Assembly: GCF_014207445.1 (NCBI RefSeq)
Contig: NZ_JACHEM010000004.1
Coordinates: 1-64,000, forward strand
Length of the DNA stretch: 64,000 nt
Direction: 5' to 3'
Source: Streptomyces candidus
Lineage (GTDB): Bacteria > Actinomycetota > Actinomycetes > Streptomycetales > Streptomycetaceae
In this document: piece by piece, positions 1 through 8,028 of the stretch
Position numbering within the stretch: position 1 is the first letter of the stretch
How the letters are laid out: each line of letters starts with the position of its first letter
Position numbers and translations under genes: made by a program
The notes under the pieces: model-generated
The model's database searches: none
The model's input: only the letters and a program-made list of their open reading frames with translations
Told to the model about the DNA's origin: nothing

Positions 1-12
1 ACTCTCCGTGAA
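1..12 (-). rRNA. rrs: 16S rRNA gene, extreme 5' end (partial)
   Basis: The reverse complement of the first 12 bases reads TTCACGGAGAGT, the canonical start of Streptomyces 16S rRNA (it normally continues TTTGATCCTGG). Everything past this lies outside the window. The identification rests on this short match plus the diagnostic pre-rRNA leader immediately upstream. Confidence 0.85.
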
Positions 13-230
13 TGTTTACCCGTGATCGGGCAGACACATCGGAAGAGCGGAACAGCCACCATCGGAATAAGACGGTGTGTTCCTGCGTCCTCGCTGTGTT
101 TTGCCTACCTGCCGCATGGGCCGGTAGGACTTCAAAGGAACCACCAACCACCGAAGTGGCCGGGGTATCAACATATTTGGCGTTGACTTTTGGCACGCTG
201 TTGAGTTCTCAAGGAACGGACGCTTCCTTC
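13..230 (-). promoter_or_regulatory. Pre-16S rRNA leader with conserved processing/antitermination block
   Basis: Read on the minus strand, about 175-214 carries CCTTGAGAACTCAA followed by CAGCGTGCCAAAAGTC. This is the leader block found before 16S genes across actinomycetes, where it forms part of the RNase III processing stem and lies near the boxA-type antitermination signals. The TTGAG/CTCAA arms (201-212) form a short inverted repeat. No protein-coding gene is credible here. Confidence 0.75.
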
Positions 231-294
231 GTACTCACCCCTGCGGGCTTTCCTCCGGACGTTTTCGTTCGGTGTTTCTTTTGTGTTGTTGCGT

Positions 295-395
295 TTCCGA
301 CTCTATCAGACCGTTTCCAGTGCCGATTTTCTCGGTGCTTTCCAGGTTTTCCGCTCTCGCGTTTTCCCTTTCCGGCGGTTCCGACTCTATCAGAC
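295..395 (-). promoter_or_regulatory. Tandem rrn promoter-like repeats
   Basis: Two identical 17-nt blocks, GTCTGATAGAGTCGGAA on the minus strand, lie at 295-311 and 379-395, 84 bp apart. Each holds TAGAGT (300-305 and 384-389), a good actinobacterial -10 hexamer, but neither has a convincing TTGACA-type -35 at 17-18 bp. Streptomyces rrn operons typically have several tandem promoters, so these are probably two of them. Confidence 0.55.
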
Positions 396-530
396 ACATT
401 TTGGCCGAGCTAATCGACCTGATGATTCTGAATAGGGAATCGAAAGGCTCTCACCGGATGTAAATCCTGGAGAACGAGGGAGACGCTAACCGGTCGCCAT
501 CGAGTTTGTCCAACTCAAGGCAACCGTTCG

Positions 531-559
531 AATCTACCTCCCCTTTGTAACCATGTCAA
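531..559 (-). promoter_or_regulatory. Strong rrn promoter (distal), TTGACA-17-TAGATT
   Basis: On the minus strand a perfect -35 TTGACA (554-559) is separated by exactly 17 bp from a -10 TAGATT (531-536), firing toward the 16S gene. This is the best sigma-HrdB-type promoter in the window and fits the distal promoter of a Streptomyces rrn operon. The predicted transcription start is near 524. Confidence 0.8.
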
Positions 560-610
560 CGGTCTTTGGGGCGCCATGCAGACTAGCAGGTCAGAGAGGT
601 TGCACGCACG

Positions 611-1618
611 TCAAGCGGCTGCGGGGAGCTCGGAGTTCCGGTCCGCCGGTTCGACATCTCCTCGTTCACCTGCTCGGGCAGCCCGGCCGCCCAGTACGTA
701 GACGTACAAGAGGAAGACGAGTTCCGCTGCAACGCCGATCGTGACGCGAGCCCAGGTGTGGAGACCGGACGGGGTGACGAAGCCTTCGATCAGGCCCGAC
801 ACGAAGAGGACCAGTGCGAGGCCGATGGCCATACCCAGGGCGGCTCGGCCTTCTTGGGCCATGGCAGCCCTACGGGTGCGCGGCCCCGGGTCAATGAGAG
901 TCCAGCCGAGGCGGAGTCCCGTACCGGCGGCGACGAAAACGGCGGTGAGTTCCAGAAGCCCGTGCGGCAGGACCAGTCCGAGGAACGTGTCCAAGCGGCC
1001 CGCGGCGGACATCAGGCCCACGCCGATGCCCAGATTGAGCATGTTGAGGAAGAGGATCCAGAGCACCGGCAGGCAGAGGAACGCGCCGAGCGCGAGGCAC
1101 ATGGCGGCCGCCTGGGCGTTGTTCGTCCAGACCTGGGCTGCGAAGGAGGCGGCCGGGTGGCTGGAGTAGTACGACTCGTACTGGCCGCCGGGCCGGGTCA
1201 GCTCGCGGAGGTCCCCAGGGGCACCGATGGACGCCTGGACTTCGGGGTGGACGGCGATCCACCAGCCGATCACCGCTGCCGCCGCGATGGAAAGCAGTGC
1301 GGTGGGTATCCACCAGCGCCGGGAGAGGTAGACCGCGGCCGGAAAGCCCGCGGTCACGAACCGCGCAGCGTCCCGCCAGGAGGCACGGCGGGTGCCGGTT
1401 ACTACGGCACGGGCCCGAGCCACGAGGTGAGTGAGGCGGGCGACCAGCGCGGGGTCCGGGGTCGTGGACTGGAGCAGCGAGAGATGCGTCGCGGTGCGCT
1501 GGTAGAGAGCGACCAGTTCGTCGACCTCGGTGCCTGAGAGCCGGCGGCTACGGCTCAGAAGTTGGTCGAGGCGGTTCCACTCGGCGTGGTGGGCGGTCAC
1601 GAAGACGTCGAGGTCCAT
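611..1618 (-). CDS. Stage II sporulation protein M (SpoIIM/DUF95) family membrane protein
   Basis: A 335-residue integral membrane protein of the SpoIIM/DUF95 family. The N-terminal ~90 residues are soluble and helical (MDLDVFVTAHHAEWNRLDQL). Hydrophobic segments follow at about residues 100-125, 170-215, 220-240 and 265-320. In Bacillus SpoIIM works in engulfment; the role of actinobacterial homologues is not established. An upstream in-frame ATG exists, but the start at 1618 matches the usual MDLDVF beginning. The gene is divergent from an RDD-family gene, a recurrent pairing in actinomycetes that suggests a joint membrane function. It reads toward the rRNA operon. Confidence 0.85.
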   Translation of the reverse strand: MDLDVFVTAHHAEWNRLDQLLSRSRRLSGTEVDELVALYQRTATHLSLLQSTTPDPALVARLTHLVARARAVVTGTRRASWRDAARFVTAGFPAAVYLSRRWWIPTALLSIAAAAVIGWWIAVHPEVQASIGAPGDLRELTRPGGQYESYYSSHPAASFAAQVWTNNAQAAAMCLALGAFLCLPVLWILFLNMLNLGIGVGLMSAAGRLDTFLGLVLPHGLLELTAVFVAAGTGLRLGWTLIDPGPRTRRAAMAQEGRAALGMAIGLALVLFVSGLIEGFVTPSGLHTWARVTIGVAAELVFLLYVYVLGGRAARAGERGDVEPADRNSELPAAA

Positions 1619-1744
1619 GGTCGGCTGCTGCTCCAGGCACTGGGTCCGGGTCCGGCGGGAAAACACAGCATTGCGCGCGCTGCGGGTCAGCTTGGCAGAC
1701 TGAGGATTTCAGGGGTGGGGAAGGTCTGCGAGAGGTGGGCAGCG

Positions 1745-2893
1745 GTGAGTCGGTTCGTGACGGGCGACGCGGTGGTCCTGGGGGTGCGCCCGGCACGCCT
1801 GCCTACTCGGGCGCTGGCATTGCTGATCGACATGGTGGTGGTGTGGACGGCCTACCTCGCGTTGGTGCTGGCGCTGGCGGTGGCCACCGCTTCGCTGGAC
1901 GACGCGGCGACAGCGGCGGTCATGGTGGCTTCGTTCCTGTTGTTTCTGGTGGGGGCTCCGATCGCGGTGGAGACGCTGACGCGTGGGCGTTCCCTGGGGA
2001 AGCTGGCCTGCGGACTGCGGGTGGTGCGGGACGACGGTGGACCGATCCGGTTCCGCCATGCGCTGGTGCGGGGAGCGGTGGGGGTCGTCGAGATTTTGGG
2101 CACCTTCGGCGTTGTGGCCTGCATCGCCTCGCTTGTTTCCCCGCGAGGACGCCGGATTGGGGATGTTCTCGCGGGGACGCTCGTGGTGCGGGAGCGGGTG
2201 TCGGCGGGGCGGGCCGGTGCGGTGCCGCCTCCGCCGCTTTGGTTGGTGGGTCGTTTTGCCGGGCTGGATCTGTCGCGCGTGCCGGATGGGTTGTGGCTGG
2301 CCGTACGGCAGTACCTGACGCGCATGGCACAGCTGGACCCTCAGGTGGGCGGGGCGATGGCGCAGCGGTTGGCAGGGGACCTCGCCGGGTACACCGGAGT
2401 ATCGGCGCCTCAGGAGGCGCCTGCGGCCGCCTACTTGGCGGCGGTGGTGCACGAGCGGCAGCTACGCGACGCCCGGCGGGCGTTCCCGGGTGCGGCTGGC
2501 CCTGGCGGGGCGGTCGGGCCGCGGGTTACGGGTCCGAGTGCTGTGACTCACGAGGCGGAAGGGCCGTGGGGCCGGGCGCCGGGTGAGGCTGTACCGCGGA
2601 GCGCGGGTGACACGCAGACTCGTGGGCCGAGCGAGGCTGTGGCGCAGGGCGCGGGTGAGGTGTGGGGGCGGCCAGGGGGTTTTGTGAGCGAGCGCGCGGG
2701 TGGGGTGGCGGGGCAGGGAGCGGCGGAGAGCGCGTCGCCGCTCGTCGTGCCGGACTCGGCGGACGGACGTGTGGGCGCCCCTGGGACCGCGCTACCGGTG
2801 AGTGAGGTTCCGGTGACCGCCCCCGAGGGCGGCTCGCGGGGCGGGACGGGGGACGACAGGCCACGGAGAACGGGGTTCGCTCCCCCTTCGTAG
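1745..2893 (+). CDS. RDD family membrane protein
   Basis: A 382-residue protein with an N-terminal RDD domain (about residues 8-150). It shows the family Arg and Asp-Asp positions (PARLPTRALALLID) and three hydrophobic segments. After about residue 230 it becomes a long low-complexity Gly/Ala/Pro/Glu tail, likely disordered and cytoplasmic. The GTG start at 1745 is chosen because the RDD domain begins a few residues later and GAGAGGTGG lies just upstream; longer in-frame starts overlap the divergent spoIIM-like gene. RDD proteins are membrane proteins of poorly defined, possibly transport-related, function. The tail length is probably lineage specific. Confidence 0.8.
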   Translation: MSRFVTGDAVVLGVRPARLPTRALALLIDMVVVWTAYLALVLALAVATASLDDAATAAVMVASFLLFLVGAPIAVETLTRGRSLGKLACGLRVVRDDGGPIRFRHALVRGAVGVVEILGTFGVVACIASLVSPRGRRIGDVLAGTLVVRERVSAGRAGAVPPPPLWLVGRFAGLDLSRVPDGLWLAVRQYLTRMAQLDPQVGGAMAQRLAGDLAGYTGVSAPQEAPAAAYLAAVVHERQLRDARRAFPGAAGPGGAVGPRVTGPSAVTHEAEGPWGRAPGEAVPRSAGDTQTRGPSEAVAQGAGEVWGRPGGFVSERAGGVAGQGAAESASPLVVPDSADGRVGAPGTALPVSEVPVTAPEGGSRGGTGDDRPRRTGFAPPS

Positions 2894-2908
2894 GTGCGGG
2901 GCGTTGGG

Positions 2909-3547
2909 TCAGGCGCCGGCGGTGTCCGGAGCCGCGGGGAAGACCGACGGTGGACTTTCGAGGTGTTCGAGCTCGATTCCCGGTGCGGAGAGCACGACGT
3001 CCCCCGCGAGGTGGATCAGGTGTTGTTCACCGGTGTCCAGGGCGCCGACCTGGTATTCGTCCACCGTCAGGGGGCCGTTGTCAGTGGCGTGTGCTTCGCT
3101 TCTCACCAAGGCCCAGGACTGGTCGAGCGTACGTGGTGCCAGGACGGGGTCGGTGAAGGCGACCAGGCGGACGCGGGCGGCGGGGGAAGCGGGGGTGAGG
3201 CGCAGCAGGCGGGCGGTGGCGATGAGGAATGCCGGGGAGGTGCCGGTGAAGGCATGGGCGCGGACATTGCCTTCGGTGGCGTGCTCGCCGGTCGGGTCGG
3301 TACGGACCCAGGTGACGCCGTCGAGGGCGGCCCCCCGTACCTGCCAGCTGGAGGCGTGGAGTTGGAGCCGGATGGGGCGGCCGAGTTCGTCGAGGGCGAG
3401 GTCGAGGGAGCCGGCGTGGCGGCCGGAAGGGGTGGTGGTCTGGGAGACGTAACGCCAGCCGGAGGGGCCTGGCGCGCAGTGGAAGTGTTCTTCGCCGAGA
3501 GGGGTGTGGTCGTGGGTGTCGTGCAGTGAGTAGCGGCCGCGGGGCAT
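2909..3547 (-). CDS. Conserved hypothetical protein, beta-rich
   Basis: A 212-residue protein without signal peptide or membrane segment. It starts MPRGRYSLHDTHDHTPLGEEHF and alternates short charged and hydrophobic stretches, as in beta-sandwich or lipocalin-like folds. It resembles conserved actinobacterial proteins of unknown function found near ahcY. Its 3' end converges on the RDD gene with only about 15 bp between them. The start is the first ATG; the ahcY terminator lies between its start and ahcY, so it is probably transcribed separately. No catalytic motif recognised. Confidence 0.65.
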   Translation of the reverse strand: MPRGRYSLHDTHDHTPLGEEHFHCAPGPSGWRYVSQTTTPSGRHAGSLDLALDELGRPIRLQLHASSWQVRGAALDGVTWVRTDPTGEHATEGNVRAHAFTGTSPAFLIATARLLRLTPASPAARVRLVAFTDPVLAPRTLDQSWALVRSEAHATDNGPLTVDEYQVGALDTGEQHLIHLAGDVVLSAPGIELEHLESPPSVFPAAPDTAGA

Positions 3548-3588
3548 GGCGTCCTTCGGGTCTTGCGGGTCGCACGGGGGCGGGCACG

Positions 3589-3625
3589 GGGCAGGCCCCC
3601 GGCACGGGAGTCCGGGGGCCTGCCC
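3589..3625 (-). terminator. Hairpin terminator downstream of ahcY
   Basis: A perfect 14-bp inverted repeat (3589-3602 pairs with 3612-3625, 9-nt loop) lies 64 bp beyond the ahcY stop codon. Long GC-rich stems without a U-run are typical Streptomyces terminators. Confidence 0.75.
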
Positions 3626-3689
3626 GACAGCCGGCGCCGTGCTGCGGCGAGGCTGTCCACTGCTGGTGAGCGGCGTGGTGCCGGTCGGC

Positions 3690-5147
3690 TCAGTAGCGGT
3701 AGTGGTCCGGCTTGTACGGGCCTTCGACCGGGACGCCGATGTAGTCGGCCTGCTCCTGGCGCAGGGTCGTCAGCTTGACGCCGAGGGCGTCGAGGTGGAG
3801 GCGGGCGACCTTTTCGTCGAGGTGCTTGGGCAGCACGTAGACGTCGGTCGGGTACTCCTGCGGCTTGGTGAACAGCTCGATCTGGGCCAGGGTCTGGTCC
3901 GCGAACGAGTTGGACATCACGAAGGAGGGGTGTCCGGTCGCGTTGCCCAGGTTGAGCAGGCGGCCCTCGGACAGCACGATCAGGACCTTGCCGTCGGGGA
4001 ACGTCCAGGTGTGGACCTGCGGCTTGACCTCGTCCTTGACGATGCCCTCGACCTTGGCGAGACCGGCCATGTCGATCTCGTTGTCGAAGTGACCGATGTT
4101 GCCGACGATGGCCTGGTGCTTCATCCTGGCCATGTCCGAGGCCATGATGATGTCCTTGTTGCCCGTCGTGGTGATGAAGATGTCCGCGGTGGAGACGACA
4201 TCGTCCAGCGTCGAGACCTGGTAGCCGTCCATCGCCGCCTGCAGGGCACAGATCGGGTCGATCTCCGTGATGATCACCCGGGCGCCCTGGCCGCGCAGCG
4301 ACTCCGCGCAGCCCTTGCCGACGTCGCCGTAGCCGAAGACGACGGCGACCTTGCCACCGATGAGGACGTCGGTGGCGCGGTTGATGCCGTCGATGAGGGA
4401 ATGCCGGCAGCCGTACTTGTTGTCGAACTTCGACTTCGTCACGGCATCGTTCACGTTGATCGCCGGGAAGAGCAGGTGACCGTCGCGCATCATCTCGTAC
4501 AGGCGGTGGACGCCGGTGGTGGTCTCCTCGGTCACGCCGCGGATCTCCGAGGCGAGCCGGGTCCACTTCTGCGGGCTCTCACCCAGGGTGCGGTTGAGGA
4601 GCGTGAGGATGTGCGCGTACTCCTCGGAGTCCGCGGTCGACGGGTCCGGCGCGGCCCCGGCCTTCTCGAACTCGACGCCCTTGTGGACGAGGAGGGTGGC
4701 GTCGCCACCGTCGTCCAGGATCATGTTCGGGCCGCCGGTGGCGGTGTCCGGCCAGGTCAGCGCCTGCTCCGTGCACCACCAGTACTCCTCCAGCGTCTCG
4801 CCCTTCCAGGCGAAGACCGGAACGCCCTGCGGGTTCTCCGGAGTGCCGTCGGGGCCGACCGCGATGGCCGCGGCGGCGTGGTCCTGGGTGGAGTAGATGT
4901 TGCAGGAGGCCCAGCGGACGTCGGCACCGAGCGCGACGAGGGTCTCGATGAGCACGGCCGTCTGGATCGTCATGTGCAGCGAGCCGGTGATCCGCGCGCC
5001 GGCGAGCGGCTGGGTGGCGGCGTACTCGCGACGGATCGACATCAGGCCGGGCATCTCGTGCTCGGCGAGGATGATCTCCTTGCGCCCGTACGCGGCGAGG
5101 GAGAGATCGGCGACCTTGAAGTCCTGGTCGGTGGCGACAGTCGTCAT
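3690..5147 (-). CDS. ahcY: Adenosylhomocysteinase (S-adenosyl-L-homocysteine hydrolase)
   Basis: A 485-residue cytoplasmic NAD-dependent enzyme that cleaves S-adenosylhomocysteine to adenosine and homocysteine, closing the activated methyl cycle. Diagnostic segments include [15 protein letters not shown] at the N terminus, the substrate loop [13 protein letters not shown], the dinucleotide-binding [14 protein letters not shown] (about residues 268-281) and the C-terminal KPDHYRY that completes the neighbouring subunit's NAD site. Length is normal for the bacterial long form, with its extra insert. The gene is monocistronic: a 14-bp terminator hairpin follows and a structured leader of about 160 nt precedes it. 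Confidence 0.97.
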   Translation of the reverse strand: MTTVATDQDFKVADLSLAAYGRKEIILAEHEMPGLMSIRREYAATQPLAGARITGSLHMTIQTAVLIETLVALGADVRWASCNIYSTQDHAAAAIAVGPDGTPENPQGVPVFAWKGETLEEYWWCTEQALTWPDTATGGPNMILDDGGDATLLVHKGVEFEKAGAAPDPSTADSEEYAHILTLLNRTLGESPQKWTRLASEIRGVTEETTTGVHRLYEMMRDGHLLFPAINVNDAVTKSKFDNKYGCRHSLIDGINRATDVLIGGKVAVVFGYGDVGKGCAESLRGQGARVIITEIDPICALQAAMDGYQVSTLDDVVSTADIFITTTGNKDIIMASDMARMKHQAIVGNIGHFDNEIDMAGLAKVEGIVKDEVKPQVHTWTFPDGKVLIVLSEGRLLNLGNATGHPSFVMSNSFADQTLAQIELFTKPQEYPTDVYVLPKHLDEKVARLHLDALGVKLTTLRQEQADYIGVPVEGPYKPDHYRY

Positions 5148-5322
5148 GAAGTGCTGCTCCTCGTGAAGTGGTGCGAGGCGGTTACGGCTGATCTGCGGCG
5201 GCGGGCATACGAATGCCCGAGCACTCGCAGCGCAGTCCGTCGGAGGCCCTCTCTCCCTCGGCCGGTCCTGCGGACCGCCCGACCGCCATCAGCAGCGACG
5301 TCTGGCTAGGTTACGAACCTAC
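5148..5322 (-). promoter_or_regulatory. ahcY promoter and structured leader
   Basis: Upstream of ahcY, 5307-5321 is a perfect inverted repeat (TAGGTT, 3-nt spacer, AACCTA). On the minus strand its TAGGTT half is a plausible -10 hexamer; no good -35 was seen. The following leader contains a 7-bp hairpin (CGGGCAT/ATGCCCG, 5202-5219) nested within a CTGCG/CGCAG pairing (5193-5197 with 5226-5230). The layout does not fit the SAH riboswitch consensus. This may be a regulated leader of unknown type or simply structured GC-rich RNA. Confidence 0.35.
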
Positions 5323-5600
5323 ACCGATCGGCCCAGCGACCCCCAGCCCGTCCGGGGTGTGATCCTGGCCGTAATCCGTGTGACCGGCAGGGCGCATTTC
5401 GGCACCTTGAGGACTTTCCGTGCAGGTGGTGGGAAGGGTGTCGCTGGTCGGACGCGGCGGAGGTCTGCTGCGGAGGTTACGGGTGCGGCTGGAAAACGTC
5501 CGTAGGGCGAGAGGTGGAGCGCCTCCGGGCACCGTCTGTGGGGCGCCCGCATCCGCGTAGCGATGTGCTTTCGGCCGTGTACAGGACGTGCCGTACGCGG
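5323..5600. other. Intergenic stretch without recognisable gene
   Basis: Between the ahcY promoter region and the terminator of the CDF gene I see no convincing coding frame on either strand: open frames here lack start context and family resemblance. It may hold the distal part of the ahcY control region. Confidence 0.5.
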
Positions 5601-5632
5601 GAAGGCCCCCGTCCGGTTGGGCGGGGGCCTTC
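5601..5632 (-). terminator. Hairpin terminator of the CDF transporter gene
   Basis: An 11-bp perfect stem (5601-5611 with 5622-5632, 10-nt loop) lies 14 bp beyond the stop codon of the cation diffusion facilitator gene. Confidence 0.75.
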
Positions 5633-5645
5633 GGGGCGGAGCGCG

Positions 5646-6611
5646 TCAGAGAGCGGGGCCCGCCGGGGTGTGCCCGGGGTCCTGGCCCATGGCGGCCGCG
5701 GTCTCGCTGTAGATGTCGGGCTCCAGGTAGATGACCCGTGCGATCGGTACGGCGGCGCGGATGCGGTCCTCGGCGGCGTTGATCGCCTGCGCGATCTCCG
5801 CGGCCGTGTCGTCGTGCTGTACGGCGATCTTGGCGGCGACGAGGAGTTCCTCGGGGCCGAGGTGGAGCGTGCGCATGTGGATGAGTCCGGTGACCGTCTC
5901 GCCGTCGACGACGGCGGCCTTGATCCTGTCGACCTCATCGATGCCGGCCGACTCGCCCAGCAGGAGCGACTTGGTCTCGGCCGCGAGGACGATCGCGATG
6001 ATGATCAGCAGAATGCCGATGCAGAGGGTGCCGATGCCGTCCCACACGCCGTTGCCGGTGATGAGAGCCAGGCTGACGCCGATGAGCGCGAGGATCAGGC
6101 CGACGAGCGCGCCCAGGTCTTCGAGAAGGACGACGGGCAGTTCGGGGGCCTTCGCGCGGCGGATGAAGTCCTTCCAGGACTGCTGGCCGCGGGTCGCGTT
6201 GGACTCCTGAATGGCCGTGCGGAAGGAGAAGCTCTCAGCGATGATCGCGAAGATGAGTACGCCGACCGGCCAGTACCACGCCTCGATCTCGTGCGGGTCG
6301 TGGATCTTCTCGTAACCCTCGTAGATGGCGAACATGCCGCCGACGGTGAAGAGCACGATGGAGACGAGGAAGGCATAGATGTAGCGCTCGCGGCCGTAAC
6401 CGAAGGGGTGCTGCGGGGTGGCTTCGCGCTTGGCCTTCTTGCCGCCGAGCAGGAGCAGGCCCTGGTTGCCGGAGTCGGCGAGGGAGTGAACGCTCTCCGC
6501 GAGCATCGAGGACGAGCCGCTGAAGAGAAACGCCACGAACTTCGCGACGGCGATCGCGAGGTTGGCGACGAGAGCCGCCACGATTGCCTTGGTGCCGCCT
6601 GACGCGCTCAT
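5646..6611 (-). CDS. Cation diffusion facilitator family transporter
   Basis: A 321-residue polytopic protein of the CDF (SLC30-like) family, which exports Zn2+ or similar divalent cations in exchange for protons. It has about six membrane segments in the first ~220 residues. The metal-site motif in helix 2, AESVHSLADSGNQ, has the HxxxD form; the second site in helix 5 lies around LLEDLGALVGL. QHPFGYGRERY is typical of the ZNT9-like subgroup. A cytoplasmic domain of about 90 residues follows. The start at 6611 (MSASGGTKAIV) is preferred over an upstream ATG because it begins just before the first helix and has AAGGAAC upstream. Substrate metal cannot be read from the sequence. Confidence 0.88.
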   Translation of the reverse strand: MSASGGTKAIVAALVANLAIAVAKFVAFLFSGSSSMLAESVHSLADSGNQGLLLLGGKKAKREATPQHPFGYGRERYIYAFLVSIVLFTVGGMFAIYEGYEKIHDPHEIEAWYWPVGVLIFAIIAESFSFRTAIQESNATRGQQSWKDFIRRAKAPELPVVLLEDLGALVGLILALIGVSLALITGNGVWDGIGTLCIGILLIIIAIVLAAETKSLLLGESAGIDEVDRIKAAVVDGETVTGLIHMRTLHLGPEELLVAAKIAVQHDDTAAEIAQAINAAEDRIRAAVPIARVIYLEPDIYSETAAAMGQDPGHTPAGPAL

Positions 6612-6740
6612 GGGTACAGGGTTCCTTTCTGGAAATCCTGGTGGACGGGGATGCCCTGAATGCTGCGGCCGGAGCGCCACAGGGAGGTGCGGCCGCACAT
6701 TGTTGCAGCTTCGGGTGGTGAGTGTGGGGTCGCTGGTGCG

Positions 6741-7964
6741 TCAGGCCATCAGGGTGGCACGGAAAACCGTGCCGGGCCCGGACAGTTCGGTATTTTCGCT
6801 CGCCGGTACGAACACGGACTGGCCGGGGGTGAGGGGGAGTTCACCGGCCCGGGGTGTGCCCGCGGTGCAGAGCAGGATCTGCGGGGCGCCGGCCGGAAGA
6901 CGTACCGGAGCGGCGTCCCGGGGCAGGACGTACCGGGAGAGCCGGAACTCGTCGGTCGGGGTGACGTACAGCTCTTCACCGTCGGGGGCGGCTTCGGGGC
7001 GGAGGATGCCGGGGTCGGTCGCCTCGAAGCGTACGACGCGCAGGAGTTCGGGGACGTCGACGTGCTTGGGCGTGAGGCCGCAGCGCAGGACGTTGTCCGA
7101 GTTCGCCATGATCTCGACGCCGAGGCCGTCCAGGTAGGCGTGCGGGACGCCGGCACCGAGGAACAGGGCCTCACCGGGCTGGAGTTCCACGTGGTTGAGG
7201 AGCATCGCGGCGAGGACGCCCGGGTCGCCCGGATAGTGGTGGGCGAGGGACACGGTCATCGCGTGAGCGGCTGCTTCGCGGGGCGGAGTGCCGGGGTGGG
7301 CGGCCAGGCGTCCGGCCGCGGCGGCAGCCTCCGTGACCGTGGCGGCGATCTCGGTGCGGTCGGCGGCCAGGACCGCGGTGAGGACTTCGCGGAGGGCGGC
7401 TTCCTCGGGGCGGGCACGCAGCAGGTCCGCGTACGGCTTGAGGGAGTCGACGCCGAGGGATTCGAGGATTTCGGCCGATTCGGCGGGAACTCGGAATCCG
7501 CACAGTCCGTTGAACCGGGTGAGCGCACAGATCAGTTCGGGTTTGTGGTTGGCGTCCTTGTAGTTGCGGTGCGGGGCGTCGACCGGGACCCGGCGGCGTT
7601 CCTCGTCGGCGTACCCCTCCTGCGCCTGGGCGAGGTTCGGGTGGACCTGGAGCGAGAGCGGTGCTCCGGCGGCGAGCACCTTGAGGAGGAACGGCAGTCG
7701 CGGGCCGAATTTCCTCACCGCCGCCGGGCCCAGCTCGGTCTCGGGTGCGGCGGCGATGACGTCGGACAGGGCGTACGACTGTGCTGTCCCGTCCTGGGCC
7801 GCTTCCCCGGTTCGTGCGCGGGTGAGGCGGGAGGGCGCGCCGGGATGGGCGCCCATCCACAGTTCGGCCTGCGGTTCGCCGGTGGGCTCGGTGCCGAGGA
7901 GTTCCGGGATGGCGGTGACGGAACCCCAGGCATAGGGGCGCACGGTGTTGTCGAGGCGGTCCAT
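6741..7964 (-). CDS. manA: Mannose-6-phosphate isomerase, class I
   Basis: A 407-residue zinc enzyme interconverting fructose-6-phosphate and mannose-6-phosphate, the entry to GDP-mannose and mannosylated envelope components. Type I PMI features are present: MDRLDNTVRPYAWGS at the N terminus, zinc ligands in PLSLQVHPN and NHKPEL, and RCGLTPKHVDVPELL near residue 270. The start at 7964 places this conserved N terminus correctly. It follows the SIS-protein gene with a 64-bp gap, and that gene, trm112 and the phosphomannomutase gene lie in the same direction, giving a mannose-phosphate metabolism group also seen in mycobacteria. Confidence 0.95.
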   Translation of the reverse strand: MDRLDNTVRPYAWGSVTAIPELLGTEPTGEPQAELWMGAHPGAPSRLTRARTGEAAQDGTAQSYALSDVIAAAPETELGPAAVRKFGPRLPFLLKVLAAGAPLSLQVHPNLAQAQEGYADEERRRVPVDAPHRNYKDANHKPELICALTRFNGLCGFRVPAESAEILESLGVDSLKPYADLLRARPEEAALREVLTAVLAADRTEIAATVTEAAAAAGRLAAHPGTPPREAAAHAMTVSLAHHYPGDPGVLAAMLLNHVELQPGEALFLGAGVPHAYLDGLGVEIMANSDNVLRCGLTPKHVDVPELLRVVRFEATDPGILRPEAAPDGEELYVTPTDEFRLSRYVLPRDAAPVRLPAGAPQILLCTAGTPRAGELPLTPGQSVFVPASENTELSGPGTVFRATLMA

Positions 7965-8028
7965 GGTGGCTCTTTCCGGTCCGGGGCCGTGAGTCGGAGA
8001 CGATCCGGCGGGCGTCCGCCGGGAAGTG

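Noticed and set aside
12..413. Open frames on both strands over the rRNA leader
   Set aside because: The DNA is recognisable pre-rRNA leader and promoter sequence; the frames have no family resemblance or ribosome sites.
5190..5300. SAH riboswitch upstream of ahcY
   Set aside because: Contains GCGCTGCGA, but the pseudoknot partner (ACGGCGCTC-like) and the typical P1/P2 arrangement are missing, so the consensus is not met.
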